Shown: positions 33,876 to 44,740 of the stretch, one piece after another
Layout of the letters: the number at the start of each line of letters is the position of its first letter
Numbering within the stretch: position 1 is the first letter of the stretch
From: Girardinichthys multiradiatus
Taxonomy: Eukaryota > Chordata > Actinopteri > Cyprinodontiformes > Goodeidae
Assembly: GCF_021462225.1 (NCBI RefSeq)
Contig: NC_061794.1
Coordinates: 15,703,784 to 15,767,783 of the forward strand
Reading direction: 5' to 3'
Length of the DNA stretch: 64,000 nt
Notes under the pieces: model-generated
What the model was told of the DNA's origin: nothing
Databases searched by the model: none
Seen by the model: the letters and a program-made list of their open reading frames with translations, nothing else
Made by a program: the position numbers and the translations under genes

Positions 33876-36387
33876 CCCCATTAATAAACCAGGAATTGTT
33901 TCTGATCAGAGTGAATGGATGCGACTCCCTTACAAGGAACAGTATCTCATATATCTCTACTAGCAGCATTGCATGTAATCTTTAAAATAAAAGGGGACAT
34001 AAAATGCTCCATGTCAAAATGCACCTACTGCACACGTAAATACAGTGAGATTTTAGCTGAAAAACCACCTAACATTGTGCATCATATGCAGCATTTGTAA
34101 TGGAGGAAATCGTGGATGTGCTACAGACCAAATCATTTCCACCATGAGCTCACACAGCAACAAATCCATCACTCTAGCAACAATACAAACAATCCTCTGA
34201 TTAGACTTGGCTGAAAGATGCCGAAGATTTTTTAATTATACCTGGCCTTTTTTATTAACCTCTCTTGTTTCATAAGTCGAGAATTACTTTTCTGGTTTTG
34301 TAAAAGTTTGCATTCTTCTGTTTTCTTCATGCACATTTCTTCTTGTTTTTTCTTCTCATGGATTGCTTTTTTGTTACTGTTGCTGTTTGATTTCTCTTCA
34401 CAATTTGCCCAGTTAGGATTGGGATGTCTTTCAAATTGGCAACCCTTCAGAACAGTTTGAAAAAAAACCTATAAAACCTGACATTTTCTCTAGAGATGCA
34501 CCAATCAGTTTTTTTTTCTGTGAAAATACTGATGTCTGTTTTTTTAAGGTCTCTGACCTGCTTATTCTGCTTATTTTCACCAATTAGTTGTTTTTGAAAG
34601 GAATAGAGTACATAAAAAGGAAAAATAAGCTACAAGGTATTTGATAATAGTTGATGGTTATAGTAGTTTTGAATTCTTCAGAAAATGAAGAAACTACAAG
34701 ACTATCCCATTTAATAAGTAGTAAAAAAAAAATTTTTCAGTTTTGGCCTGTTGATTTTTAATCAGATCCAACTCTGGCAATGATTGAATCATCTCTATTT
34801 TATTTGTTTATTTGCAAAGCCTCACAGAATTGTTTCGTCCAAATGAAACAGCAACTTCATATCAGGCTGTACCATTGTGCCGAACCTTCTCAAAGGTCCC
34901 CCCACAAGAAATGCATACGCCTCCTCTAATTATAAGGGCCACGTTTTTTTACTGAGCTGCAGATGCTAATGAGCTTTATTTCTAAAGATACTACAGTGAC
35001 ATTTCCAGCAAGAAATAAGGACAACTGTATGCAACACATTGTTCTGTCTGCATAGAGCAACACACAACACAAGCAGTGTAACCATGGCAACCACAGTGCA
35101 GCCAGACTAGCATCAGCGGGAGGTGCCAGCTACTCATTTTCCACGTCTCCATTTCCACAGAATAATAACAGCTGGCAGCATGCTGATGATGTCACTCTGC
35201 CTCGCCGTGGAGCCAGGAGAAAGATAGGGCGAGGAAGGAGGCAGGAGAGGGCGAAAAGGGCAGAGAAGCAAACAAAAGAGGAGGTAAAATAAAGGTGAAA
35301 TGAAAAGAGGAGAACAGAAAGCTAAGGAAGGGGGAGGACAAAGACAAGGGACACAGAATATAAAGGATCTTTCAAAAAGAAAAGGCAAACAAACACAGAC
35401 ACACGTGTGTTCCACAAAGAACCTGCACCTGCAGCCTCATGTTAATCTCCTCACTGCGGCTTATGCGGGGCTGAGTGCTGTCACAGCATGACTTCAATAC
35501 CCAGCAGAGCTCATCTTTATCATGCATCAACAATAAACTTAACATCCATCAGCCATTATTAGCAATAAACCTCTAAACCATTAGTAATAAACACCAGCAG
35601 TGACAAAGCAGCCTTCTCTGGAGGAACTGGAAAAGATCCGAGACTGGTTTTATTACATTTGAATGTAATTAGGGTTCAGTTTTAGTAGACGTCTTCTGTT
35701 TGGTTATTTCTAAGCAATCAGTTTGATAAAGAGTGGGTGACAATGCCTTATTTACTGATTTTTTTACTTTACTCTGCTGTTCCAAAGGCAATCTGAAGAG
35801 GTGTTAAACTATGAAGTTTGACTCATTAATATGAACTGCAGCCTCCACTATTACTCTCATCCAAGCCTTTAAATTAATCGTTGTTGTAGGGACTGCCATC
35901 CTACCATCCTCCTCCGTGTAAATGAAGGCAAGATAAACCTCTTCCAGCCTTGTTTTTTGCAGTTTTTTAAGCTTTTTAAATATTACTATAGACATGGGCA
36001 AAGATGATGATGAACACCCATTTGCCTTGTTAGAATTGAATGTTCTCGTTTTTCCCATTTTGAAGAGTAGCTAAGAGAAGCCATATTTATACCCCAGAGA
36101 GCCAGAAAGTCATCGATAATTAAACAAAAAGCTAATTGATACACTGATCAGGTTTTATAAGAAAAATAGGAAAAATGCCACTTTGGTACATTAACAAAAT
36201 GTTATTTTTGTGTTTAAGATCTAAACAGAGAGCCTGCTTTAAAGAAGAACTAGATTCTTGCACAGAAGATAGTGCACAGGTCAGTGTTAAGCATTGAAAA
36301 TACCAATAGAGTAAAGTATTTTCACACTACATATTTGCTACATATTTTTGCTGTGTTGACAATTTCAGTTGAACAAAATCTAAAATA
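33876..36387. other. Intronic sequence with purine-rich tract
   Basis: A purine-rich stretch runs from about 35210 to 35350 (GAGGAAGGAGGC, AAAGAGGAGG). An AGATGCACCAATCAG end-like motif at about 34494 matches the possible element ends at 6460-6755. No genes recognised. Confidence 0.4.
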
Positions 36388-37959
36388 TACAGGTCCTTCT
36401 CAAAAAATTAGCATATTGTGATAAAATTCATTATTTTCCATAATGTTGTGATGAAAATTTAACATTCATATATTTTAGATTAATTGCACACTAACTGAAA
36501 TATTTCAGGTCTTTTATTGTCTTAATACGGATGATTTTGGCATACAGCTCATGAAAACCCAAAATTCCTATCTCACAAAATTAGCATATCATTAAAAGGG
36601 TCTCTAAACGAGCTATGAACCTAATCATCTGAATCAACGAGTTAACTCTAAACACCTGCAAAAGATTCCTGAGGCCTTTAAAACTCCCAGCCTGGTTCAT
36701 CACTCAAAACCCCAATCATGGGTAAGACTGCCGACCTGACTGCTGTCCAGAAGGCCACTATTGACACCCTCAAGCAAGAGGGTAAGACACAGAAAGAAAT
36801 TTCTGAACGAAAAGGCTGTTCCCAGAGTGCTGTATCAAGGCACCTCAGTGGGAAGTCTGTGGGAAGGAAAAAGTGTGGCAGAAAACGCTGCACAACGAGA
36901 AGAGGTGACCGGACCCTGAGGAAGATTGTGGAGAAGGGCCGATTCCAGACCTTGGGGGACCTGCGGAAGCAGTGGACTGAGTCTGGAGTAGAAACATCCA
37001 GAGCCACCGTGCACAGGCGTGTGCAGGAAATGGGCTACAGGTGCAGCATTCCCCAGACCTGGGCTACAGAGAAGCAGCACTGGACTGTTGCTCAGTGGTC
37101 CAAAGTACTTTTTTTGGATGAAAGCAAATTCTGCATGTCATTCGGAAATCAAGGTGCCAGAGTCTGGAGGAAGACTGGGGAGAAGGAAATGCCAAAATGC
37201 CAGAAGTCCAGTGTCAAGTACCCACAGTCAGTGATGGTCTGGGGTGCCGTGTCAGCTGCTGGTGTTGGTCCACTGTGTTTTATCAAGAGCAGGGTCAATG
37301 CAGCTAGCTATCAGGAGATTTTGGAGCACTTCATGCTTCCATCTGCTGAAAAGCTTTATGGAGATGAAGATTTCATTTTTCAGCACGACCTGGCACCTGC
37401 TCACAGTGCCAAAACCACTGGTAAATGGTTTACTGACCATGGTATCACTGTGCTCAATTGGCCTACCAACTCTCCTGACCTGAACCCCATAGAGAATCTG
37501 TGGGATATTGTGAAGAGAACGTTGAGAGACTCAAGACCCAACACTCTGGATGAGCTAAAGGCCGCTATCGAAGCATCCTGGGCCTCCATAAGACCTCAGC
37601 AGTGCCACAGGCTGATTGCCTCCATGCCACGCCGCATTGAAGCAGTCATTTCTGCAAAAGGATTCCCGACCAAGTATTGAGTGCATAACTGTACATGATT
37701 ATTTGAAGGTTGACGTTTTTTGTATTAAAAACACTTTTCTTTTATTGGTCGGATGAAATATGCTAATTTTGTGAGATAGGAATTTTGGGTTTTCATGAGC
37801 TGTATGCCACAATCATCCGTATTAAGACAATAAAAGACCTGAAATATTTCAGTTAGTGTGCAATGAATCTAAAATATATGAATGTTAAATTTTCATCATT
37901 ACATTATGGAAAATAATGAACTTTATCACAATATGCTAATATTTTGAGAAGGACCTGTA
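36388..37959 (+). mobile_element. Tc1-like DD34E transposon, copy G (42-bp deleted form)
   Basis: The element is 1,572 bp including TA duplications at 36388-36389 and 37958-37959, with about 202-bp inverted repeats. Its length equals copy A, and it carries the same internal 42-bp deletion. The left repeat has CAAAAAATTAGC and GTTGTGATG variants not present in the other copies. Confidence 0.95.
36718..37680 (+). CDS. Tc1-like DD34E transposase, 320 aa (copy G)
   Basis: Uninterrupted frame with the same 14-residue in-frame loss after IPQ113 as copy A. Catalytic D134, D224 and E259 are present, but the first sits in FLDESKF where other copies have FSDESKF or FSDENKF. Other private changes: K32 in the first helix-turn-helix (SERKGCSQ), S110, S191 (IKSRVN) and T250 (WPTNSPD). 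It is probably inactive given the deletion and the motif change; its ends look competent to be mobilised in trans. Confidence 0.92.
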   Translation: MGKTADLTAVQKATIDTLKQEGKTQKEISERKGCSQSAVSRHLSGKSVGRKKCGRKRCTTRRGDRTLRKIVEKGRFQTLGDLRKQWTESGVETSRATVHRRVQEMGYRCSIPQTWATEKQHWTVAQWSKVLFLDESKFCMSFGNQGARVWRKTGEKEMPKCQKSSVKYPQSVMVWGAVSAAGVGPLCFIKSRVNAASYQEILEHFMLPSAEKLYGDEDFIFQHDLAPAHSAKTTGKWFTDHGITVLNWPTNSPDLNPIENLWDIVKRTLRDSRPNTLDELKAAIEASWASIRPQQCHRLIASMPRRIEAVISAKGFPTKY

Positions 37960-38203
37960 TTGTGTTAAAACTCCAAACTCGACTTAGAGTTTAACATTTT
38001 GTCAACTTTTATTTTCTGAGGATTTTTTGGCAATAAAACATTTAAAATGTGTTTAACATGAAAGTGATTACTAGGTGACTAACAACCTCCCTGTGGAAAA
38101 CTGATCAGGCTTTCTGAAGAGCCTGTTATTCGATCTAATGTTTCGCGATGCAGCAGTTTGTGGATTTTATGAAGGGGATATAGTTAGCAGATGTTGCAGC
38201 ATG

Positions 38204-38440
38204 GGCTGCATGGTGGAACCGTTGTTAGCACTGTTGTTCTCCCTGTGCATGTGTTGGTTCTCTCCAGTCACTCAGTCCATAAACATGGCTGTTAGGTTAA
38301 CTACTTACTCTGAATTGCTCTTTGTTATGAGTGTGTGCATATTTGTCTGCCCTGTGTGTGTATGTGTTGCCCTATGATGTACTGGTGATCTGTCCAGGTG
38401 TACGCCGCCTGTCTCCCAACTGGAAATAGGCGGACGAATG
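38204..38440 (+). repeat. Dispersed fish repeat with tRNA-like head, copy 1 (degraded)
   Basis: It starts GGCTGCATGGTGGAACCGTTG and continues with CTCCCTGTGCATGTGTTGG, AAACATGGCTGTTAGGTTAA and GATCTGTCCAGG. The same order of blocks is seen at 46154-46490. This copy lacks the B-box region that copy 2 keeps. Confidence 0.65.
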
Positions 38441-38767
38441 TTGCAGGTTTCTGTCCGTTTAAATTTACAATTTAAAAAGCGTTCCACCTCACTCTTTTGG
38501 GTCTTCAAACCACCAATCTATATCAAACTGAACAAGGACGAGTTATGGGGAGTTTAAAATCCTCCACCTGTATTGCAGTTAGGGTCCCCAGTACTGTGTG
38601 GAAATATCAATGAAGAGTTACATCCAAGTTGCTTCAAGTATCAATTTAACTGCCAAAAAGTCTTTGCAACATAAAAAACCACAATAAATGTCGCTTCTTT
38701 TCTTTTAATGAAAATTAACTGCAGGGTTTTGACAAGAAAGTAAAAGTCAGGCCACCTATTTACTAAA

Positions 38768-38998
38768 AGAAATGTGAGCACATGGGCATGTTGCTGATGG
38801 TGTAGCGGTTAAGCGCGCGACCCTGTGCAGAGGCTACAATTCTCGAAGCGGCCGTCCCGGGTTTGAGTCCCAGACCCGGCAGCATTTGCCAAATGTCTCC
38901 CCCTCTCACTACCCATCTTTCCTGTCTGCCTACTGTCAAAAGATAAATAAATAAAGCCCACTAGTGCCGAAAAAATATCTTTAGAAATGTGAGCACAT
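38768..38998 (+). mobile_element. tRNA-derived SINE with 16-bp target-site duplication
   Basis: The body (about 38784-38982, 199 bp) has an A-box-like TGGTGTAGCGGTTAAGC at about 38799 and a B-box-like GGGTTTGAGTCCC at about 38859. Spacing and order match an RNA polymerase III internal promoter of a tRNA. A non-tRNA part (CTCCCCCTCTCACTACCC) follows, then a short tail with AAATAAATAAA and GCCGAAAAAA. It is flanked by identical 16-bp copies of AGAAATGTGAGCACAT at 38768-38783 and 38983-38998, the signature of LINE-driven retroposition. It is not a functional tRNA: the acceptor stem is not maintained. Confidence 0.9.
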
Positions 38999-39192
38999 AT
39001 TTAGGTTATTTAAACAGAACACCAAAAGAGAAAATACAAAATTAAATTAAACACAAAATCAAAAATACAACAGACGCTTGCTCAGTAAAGTCCTGTTCGC
39101 AAAAAATCTGAATCAAAAGCTTTGACCTTTAACTTAAAGTATGAAGTCATTAAAATGAAAGACACTTTACCCTTTTAAAAAATGTAAGTGCT

Positions 39193-41110
39193 CATTTTCC
39201 ACTGGTTCGATTTGGCCCTACCCGACTCCACTCATTACTGTTGTTTCTGTACCAGTACCTAGTTTTTGGTCCCTGCACCTGAGCAGGTACAGTAGGGACT
39301 TCATTTGACGTGAACAGACTGCATTTCACTGTGGGAGGAGGAGAAATAAGAAGGCTTTCGCTGAGGTAGTGCAGAGAAACGTTATTAAAGCTAATTAGTG
39401 AGTACAACAATATTAAGGACCCCAGCCAAAGCAGGTCAAAATCGAAATATAATTTTACTTTTTCCAAATTATAAACCATGCCTGAAGGCTGAAAGAAAAT
39501 AAAAGGACACAACAGCTTTCTGAATTACACGCAGACGTGGCTCTGTATTTAATAACACCCTAAATCAGCTGATCACACATAAAATCAGCTGTTCAGATGC
39601 ACAAACATTTCCCTCAACACACCCAAAACAACACCACCATGAAACGTGTTTGGTTCAGAAATTTATTGTCCTTATGCAAACCAGCGACTGCAGGAGGAGG
39701 GAGCAGACAGAGAGAAGCTGCCTGTAATCAGACTGCCTTTATCGCATCAAAGGGAGGAAGATCCCGGTGACTTAGCAGAGCACGAATATCAAATATCCAA
39801 CCTAAAACTAACTCTGTAGTCAAACGTCTGCAGTTTTGCACTTTAAAATCCTTGTCATTATTGCCATGGCTGAGACAAAAACGTCCTCCTAAAGCCCAAA
39901 ATTGTAAACATTGGAGCTTCACCAGTCCAGACAGCAGCGTCTCTCCTTTCCGCTTCTTCTGCCACACCCAAGTTCTGGCTGGTCTGTGTTCCAGATAATT
40001 ATCCCAGTGGATCATTTTATACATGAAAAAACATATACATTCTTGTATATATAATAATACAAACATTATTTGCATTTTGTTTATTTACGTATTTATTTTC
40101 TATTTACCGTATTTTCCGCACTATAAGGTGGACCGGATTATAAGGCGCACCTTCAATGAATGGCCTATTTTAGAACTTTTTTCATATATAGGGCACACCG
40201 GATTATAAGGCGCATAGAATAGAAGCTACTGCAGTCAAACGTTTGACTGGGGTCAAACGCATCCACTAGATGGAGCTGTGCTAAAAAGAATGTCAACAAA
40301 ACAGATAAGTCAGTCAGTCAAACTTTATTAATACACAACAAACCAGCGTTCTGATAACTCCATTCACTCTCATGGTAAGGTCTCCTCTACATAGAATTCT
40401 ATTGAATAGAGCCAACCGCACGTTAGGAATGCATTGGAGTCTATGAAGTTGAAGTTGAAATCAAACGTTAGTTAAAACGTGAAAGGGAACTTTTCCCTGA
40501 TTCAGTAAACAGGTAAAAGAAACAGTTTGATGCACTAAATCAAACGTTAGTACTGTTAACCTTTCCTGTTTATGTCCCCTGACCGTAGTCTGATGACACA
40601 GGGGAGACGCTTTCTCCAGGGCCGAAGTTACTAGTTTCCTCGGGGTTAACTCCCTCACTCATACGTTGCTGAGTTGAGCATGAAGAAACAGCATCAAAAC
40701 ACTGAGTTGTTGACGAGATTCGGGGTTCTTTTTAATGACTTTGCAGCACGTGCGGTGCGACTTTGTAGTTTACCAGTCGTACTGAAACATTTTAACAGAG
40801 CGCCGTGTACAACCAGTATGGATCAACCAATTAACCAATTGATCCATATATAAGGCGCTCCGGATTACAAGGCGCACTGTCATTTTTTGAAAAAATTAAA
40901 GGTTTTTAAGTGCGCCTTATAGTGCGGAAAATACGGTATTTATATCTTTTTTATTGCTTCACGCAGATTATTTTAAAGTGACAATGTTACACAGTAGTTA
41001 GCAGCACAGCGCTCTACACTGACGGCTGGAGGCACAACAGGTACCGTGCTGAGTAGAGCGAAACCGAGGGGAGCGGAGCCACGCTGCCTATCTACAGCCA
41101 GTGGAAAAGG
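39193..41110. mobile_element. Non-autonomous DNA element, interrupted by a nested element
   Basis: The ends are inverted: CATTTTCCACTGG at 39193 and CCAGTGGAAAAGG ending at 41110. Subterminal regions are also related (GACTCCACTC and GGTACC-type blocks at about 39225-39300; GGTACCGTGCTGAGTAGAG at 41040). This resembles hAT-type TTTTCCACTGG elements of fish. No matching 8-bp target duplication was found, so the class is tentative. The nested element at 40105-40938 splits it. No transposase is encoded. Confidence 0.6.
40105..40938. mobile_element. Non-autonomous DNA element, TACCGTATTTTCCGCAC ends
   Basis: The element is 834 bp with inverted ends TACCGTATTTTCCGCACTAT at 40105 and its complement ending at 40938. 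Subterminal ATAAGGCGCACC-like repeats appear in both halves (about 40124-40215 and 40850-40925). The terminal TA at each end suits a TA target duplication of a Tc1/mariner-superfamily mobiliser. It has no coding capacity. It lies inside 39193-41110 and so is the younger of the two. Confidence 0.8.
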
Positions 41111-42483
41111 GGTGATTAGTCGCATCTGAAACTAAAAATCCAATCCTTTTTCTGACAAGTGAATGCACTGTACCTAAACCCTACCAGGCACTAAAGGACA
41201 ACCCTCTTTGGTGTGGAAATTGTTACTGAGAGAAGAGCTAACTTTCAATGCTCAAAGGTAACTGGAGTGATATGGACCCTTAGAAATGTCACTCTTGTTA
41301 ACACATGCATACCTTTGATTCCTTGATCATCCTGACGTTAGACGGGGCTGAGGTAACCTTTTTATCTCATAGATGAAGCTCATGAGACAGACTCAAACCA
41401 TATAATACATCTTTTGCTGCTAGTTCAGAACTTAGTAAGAGAAACTAATGGGTTCTTGGGCTTGTTTCTTCTAAGAATATTAAAGTGCACATATATGTGA
41501 TGGAGGTTGCAGCTCCAGACAGAAACATTATCTAGTGTGTTTTATCTTTCTCTCTTCTAAAACTCAAAGTAAAAGGTTTGAAAAATAAATAAACACTCTG
41601 GTAGGGTAGTGTATTTTTTTTAATACTTCTTTACTTAATTAATCATTATCAAATAAATCATAGTATTACTAGTTACTCATCCAAAAATTATTCAGTTTCC
41701 AAAATAAGCATCTAAGCATCCTTGATAAAAAAATAATTTCCTTTAGATTGATTAATGGTAAATATTTTATGAGGCGGATAAGACTTTTTTAAATACAGAA
41801 ATATCCTTATTTAGCCGTGTCAATTATCATACAGTTCTGTAGAACTCTACAATGTTTTCTTTTACAGTACAAACATTTTATCATTAGGGCATTTCATTAT
41901 TCAGTTTATGCTCTGTTGTTATTCATAGTTCTTACAGAAGCTTAGAATCACCAAAAAATGTATTAGAAGTTGGTCAGAAAAATGTCAGTTTGGTCTCCAG
42001 TAGAGAGTGAAAGAATGACGGCACTTTCCCTTTATGCAAATATATTTGTGTATGCCATGCAAAGACGTCTTGGAAACAAATGTCCACCTGTGTTGTTTGT
42101 AACTGACTGGAAGACAGATACAACGATCTGAAACCACAAAAGAAGCACAGCATTCTTGCTGCGCTGAAACGCCTAGCTGCTGCTTTTCTTTTTCTTATCT
42201 GTTTTATTATTGTTTTATTTTCTGAAACATATTGTCCTCTGTTGACTGGATGTTTGATGCACATTTTCACCAGCATCATCAGAGCGCAGTGACGCACTGG
42301 CATTTATTTACACTCACAACAACATCTGTTTACTGACATTCAGGCTTTTGTCATATTTGAACGTTAGGTGTATCTGCAGGACATCTTACAAGGACATGTG
42401 ACTTCAGTCACATTATTGGATAATACAAGAATTGGATCCGTTTTGAAGCATTTATATATTGGCAATTAAAGGTGACTATTACA
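41111..42483. other. Intronic sequence, nothing recognised
   Basis: AT-rich and without recognisable genes or element ends. Confidence 0.4.
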
Positions 42484-43240
42484 ATGTGTTCCCTCCCCAC
42501 TCCTCTTCTCCCTCTACACAGATGACTGCACCTCAGCGGACCAGTCTGTGAAACTCATGAGGTTTGCAGATGACACCACTGTAACTGGACTGATCCAGGA
42601 CAGTGATGAGTCTGCATACAGACAGGAGGTGGATCGGCTGGTAAACTGGTGCGGTCAGAACCACCTGGAACTTAAGCCACTCAAGACTGTGGAGATGATG
42701 GTGGACTTTCGGAGAACACCACCTCCACATCCCTCCCTCACCATCCTCAACAACACTGTCTCTGCTGTGGACCACTTCTGGTTCCAGCAACCACCATTTC
42801 TTAAAACCTGAGATGATCCTCACACATAGACAATGTTCAGAAGAAGACCCAGCATAGGCTGTACTTCCTGAGACAAGTCAACAAGTACAATCTTCCACAG
42901 GAGCTGCTAGTCATCTTCTACACTGCCATCATTCAGTCTGTCCTGTCTTCATCCATCTCAGTGTGGTTTGGCTCATCCACAAAACAGGACAGGTCCAGAC
43001 TGCAACGAACAATCAGGTCTGCAGAGAGAATAATCAGGGCTGACCTTCCCTCCATCCAGGACGTTTAAAGGTCTAGGTTCGGGAAAAGGGCAGCTAAAAT
43101 CTCTGCAGACCCCACACACCCTGCACACAAACTGTTTAGGCTTTTACCTTCAGGTTGGTGCTACAGAGCGCTGTCTGATAACGCCAGCTGCCACAAAGAC
43201 AGTTTCTTCCCCCAGGCTGTTTCTCTGATGAACACTTGAC
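42484..43240 (+). mobile_element. 5'-truncated LINE (reverse-transcriptase C-terminal part)
   Basis: From 42484 the plus strand reads CVPSPLLFSLYTDD, then KLMRFADDTTVTGLIQDSDE (the YADD-type catalytic motif at about 42562-42577), then RLVNWCGQNHLELKPLKTVE. After a break near 42810, further RT/thumb sequence continues in other frames (LYFLRQVNKYN, then FYTAIIQSVLSSSISVWFGS, then PSGWCYRAL-like text). This order fits the fish Rex1/Babar type of non-LTR element as I remember it. The start inside the RT domain is typical 5' truncation. Frameshifts make it non-functional. Confidence 0.8.
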
Positions 43241-43979
43241 AGTCAGAGTTCCAGAACAACACCACCCATACTTGGACTGATCTCACATTATATTCCATTT
43301 TAAAGTCAATTGTGTATAAATTTACATTAAAAAAAAGATATTCTTTATTTCCACCCTTATATATACAAATAAAGAAGAGCCTGCATACAGCACCTGTATA
43401 ACAAACTGCTGACAATAATACACTATAACTCATGCTTAATTAATGGGTCCAGCGTGGCTCAACATTACAGCAACATTCAACACATTTAAAGGGCAAGCAC
43501 ATACATTTAAGGTTTCATACACAAAGAAAGGGAGAGCACATATCATAACTTCAGTGCTTTGGGCTGAATCTATGAAGTCTGTATAATAAATGATCAATCA
43601 TTATTCCACCAACGCTACAGACACACACGAGACACATGTAAACCCCTTTGTTCTTAGTGATTATCTCCACCCACAACGATTCCCCAGACACTGAAGCTAG
43701 CCCCAGTTTATCCCCACAGGTGAGATAACAAGCACTCAATTTTGCATTTAAAGGCCCTAAACCTTTAAAAGGGTGAGAGAGACAGTTATCCTCCCTCCCC
43801 TTCCCCTCCATCTGCTCATTTTTCTGCCTGCCTGTACATAATGTTGTCCCTCACCAGTATTTCACTGCTACTTTATTTACCCCACTGGTTCTATGGTGAC
43901 TTGATGTTAAAACCCCTTCATTCAGACGGTATTCATACCACTTGAGCCTTTGTACATTATATAACCACATAAGAATGTC
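43241..43979. other. Intronic sequence, nothing recognised
   Basis: No gene or element was identified; the right part may already belong to the fossil that starts near 43980. Confidence 0.35.
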
Positions 43980-44740
43980 CTCATGGATTTCCACCCCAGT
44001 CTCAAGTAATTTGCAGCCTCTGAGAAGGTTTCCTTCCTGGATTGCCCTGTATTTAGCTACACCTGACTCCGGTCAGCTTCCCTGTCTGTGCTGAAGATAT
44101 GCAACGCCACAGCGTGATGCCACCACCACCTTGCTTCACCATGGGGATGATGTGTTCATGGTGATGTTTAGTTTTGACTTTCCACAATGCAGCATTTTCA
44201 TGTTGGCCAAAATGTTTCATTTGGTCTCATGCCAAGTTGTCAGTTTGGGTGGACGGCCATGTCTCGGCATGCTTGCAGTTATGTCCTCCTTTTCATTTTC
44301 AGAAGATGGTTTGATCAGTAACATTTGAGATGTTCAAAGCTTGGGAAGCTATTTTATAACCTAACTTTGCTTCGCACTCTACAAACCTCCTCTTTATTGT
44401 GTCTGTTGCCTTCCTTTCTTCGTTATGATGCTGTTTTTTTCCTAATGTTCTCAGATAAACCTCTGAGGGCTTTATGAAAAAGCTAGATTTATACTGAAAT
44501 CTAATTACACATAGATGGATGTGTTTAATATTTAAGGGACTTCTGAAGGCAGTTTTGTTTAGGGGTCTCAGGGTAAAGAGGGCTTAATACATACATACAA
44601 AATACACTTTTCAGACTTTTATTTGTAAGAAGTACTAGAAACTATAATTTCCCTTTCAATTCATAATTGTGTGCTACTTTGTGTTGATCTGTCAAAAGAA
44701 GTCCCCAAAAACAAATTGAAATTAAACTTGTTGCCTGTGA
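43980..44740 (-). mobile_element. Tc1/mariner-like fossil
   Basis: Minus-strand remnants of a KHGGGxMxW-type block lie near 44100-44145. The block CAGTCTCAAGTAATTTGCAGC shares order with 9905-9930. The right part (44660-44730) resembles the inverted-repeat end GTGTTGATCTGTCAAAAGAAGTCCC of old fish Tc1-like copies. No open frame survives and the limits are approximate. Confidence 0.5.

Noticed and set aside
38793..38882. Functional tRNA gene
   Set aside because: A- and B-box motifs are present, but the body continues into a SINE tail with a 16-bp target duplication and no complete cloverleaf is kept.
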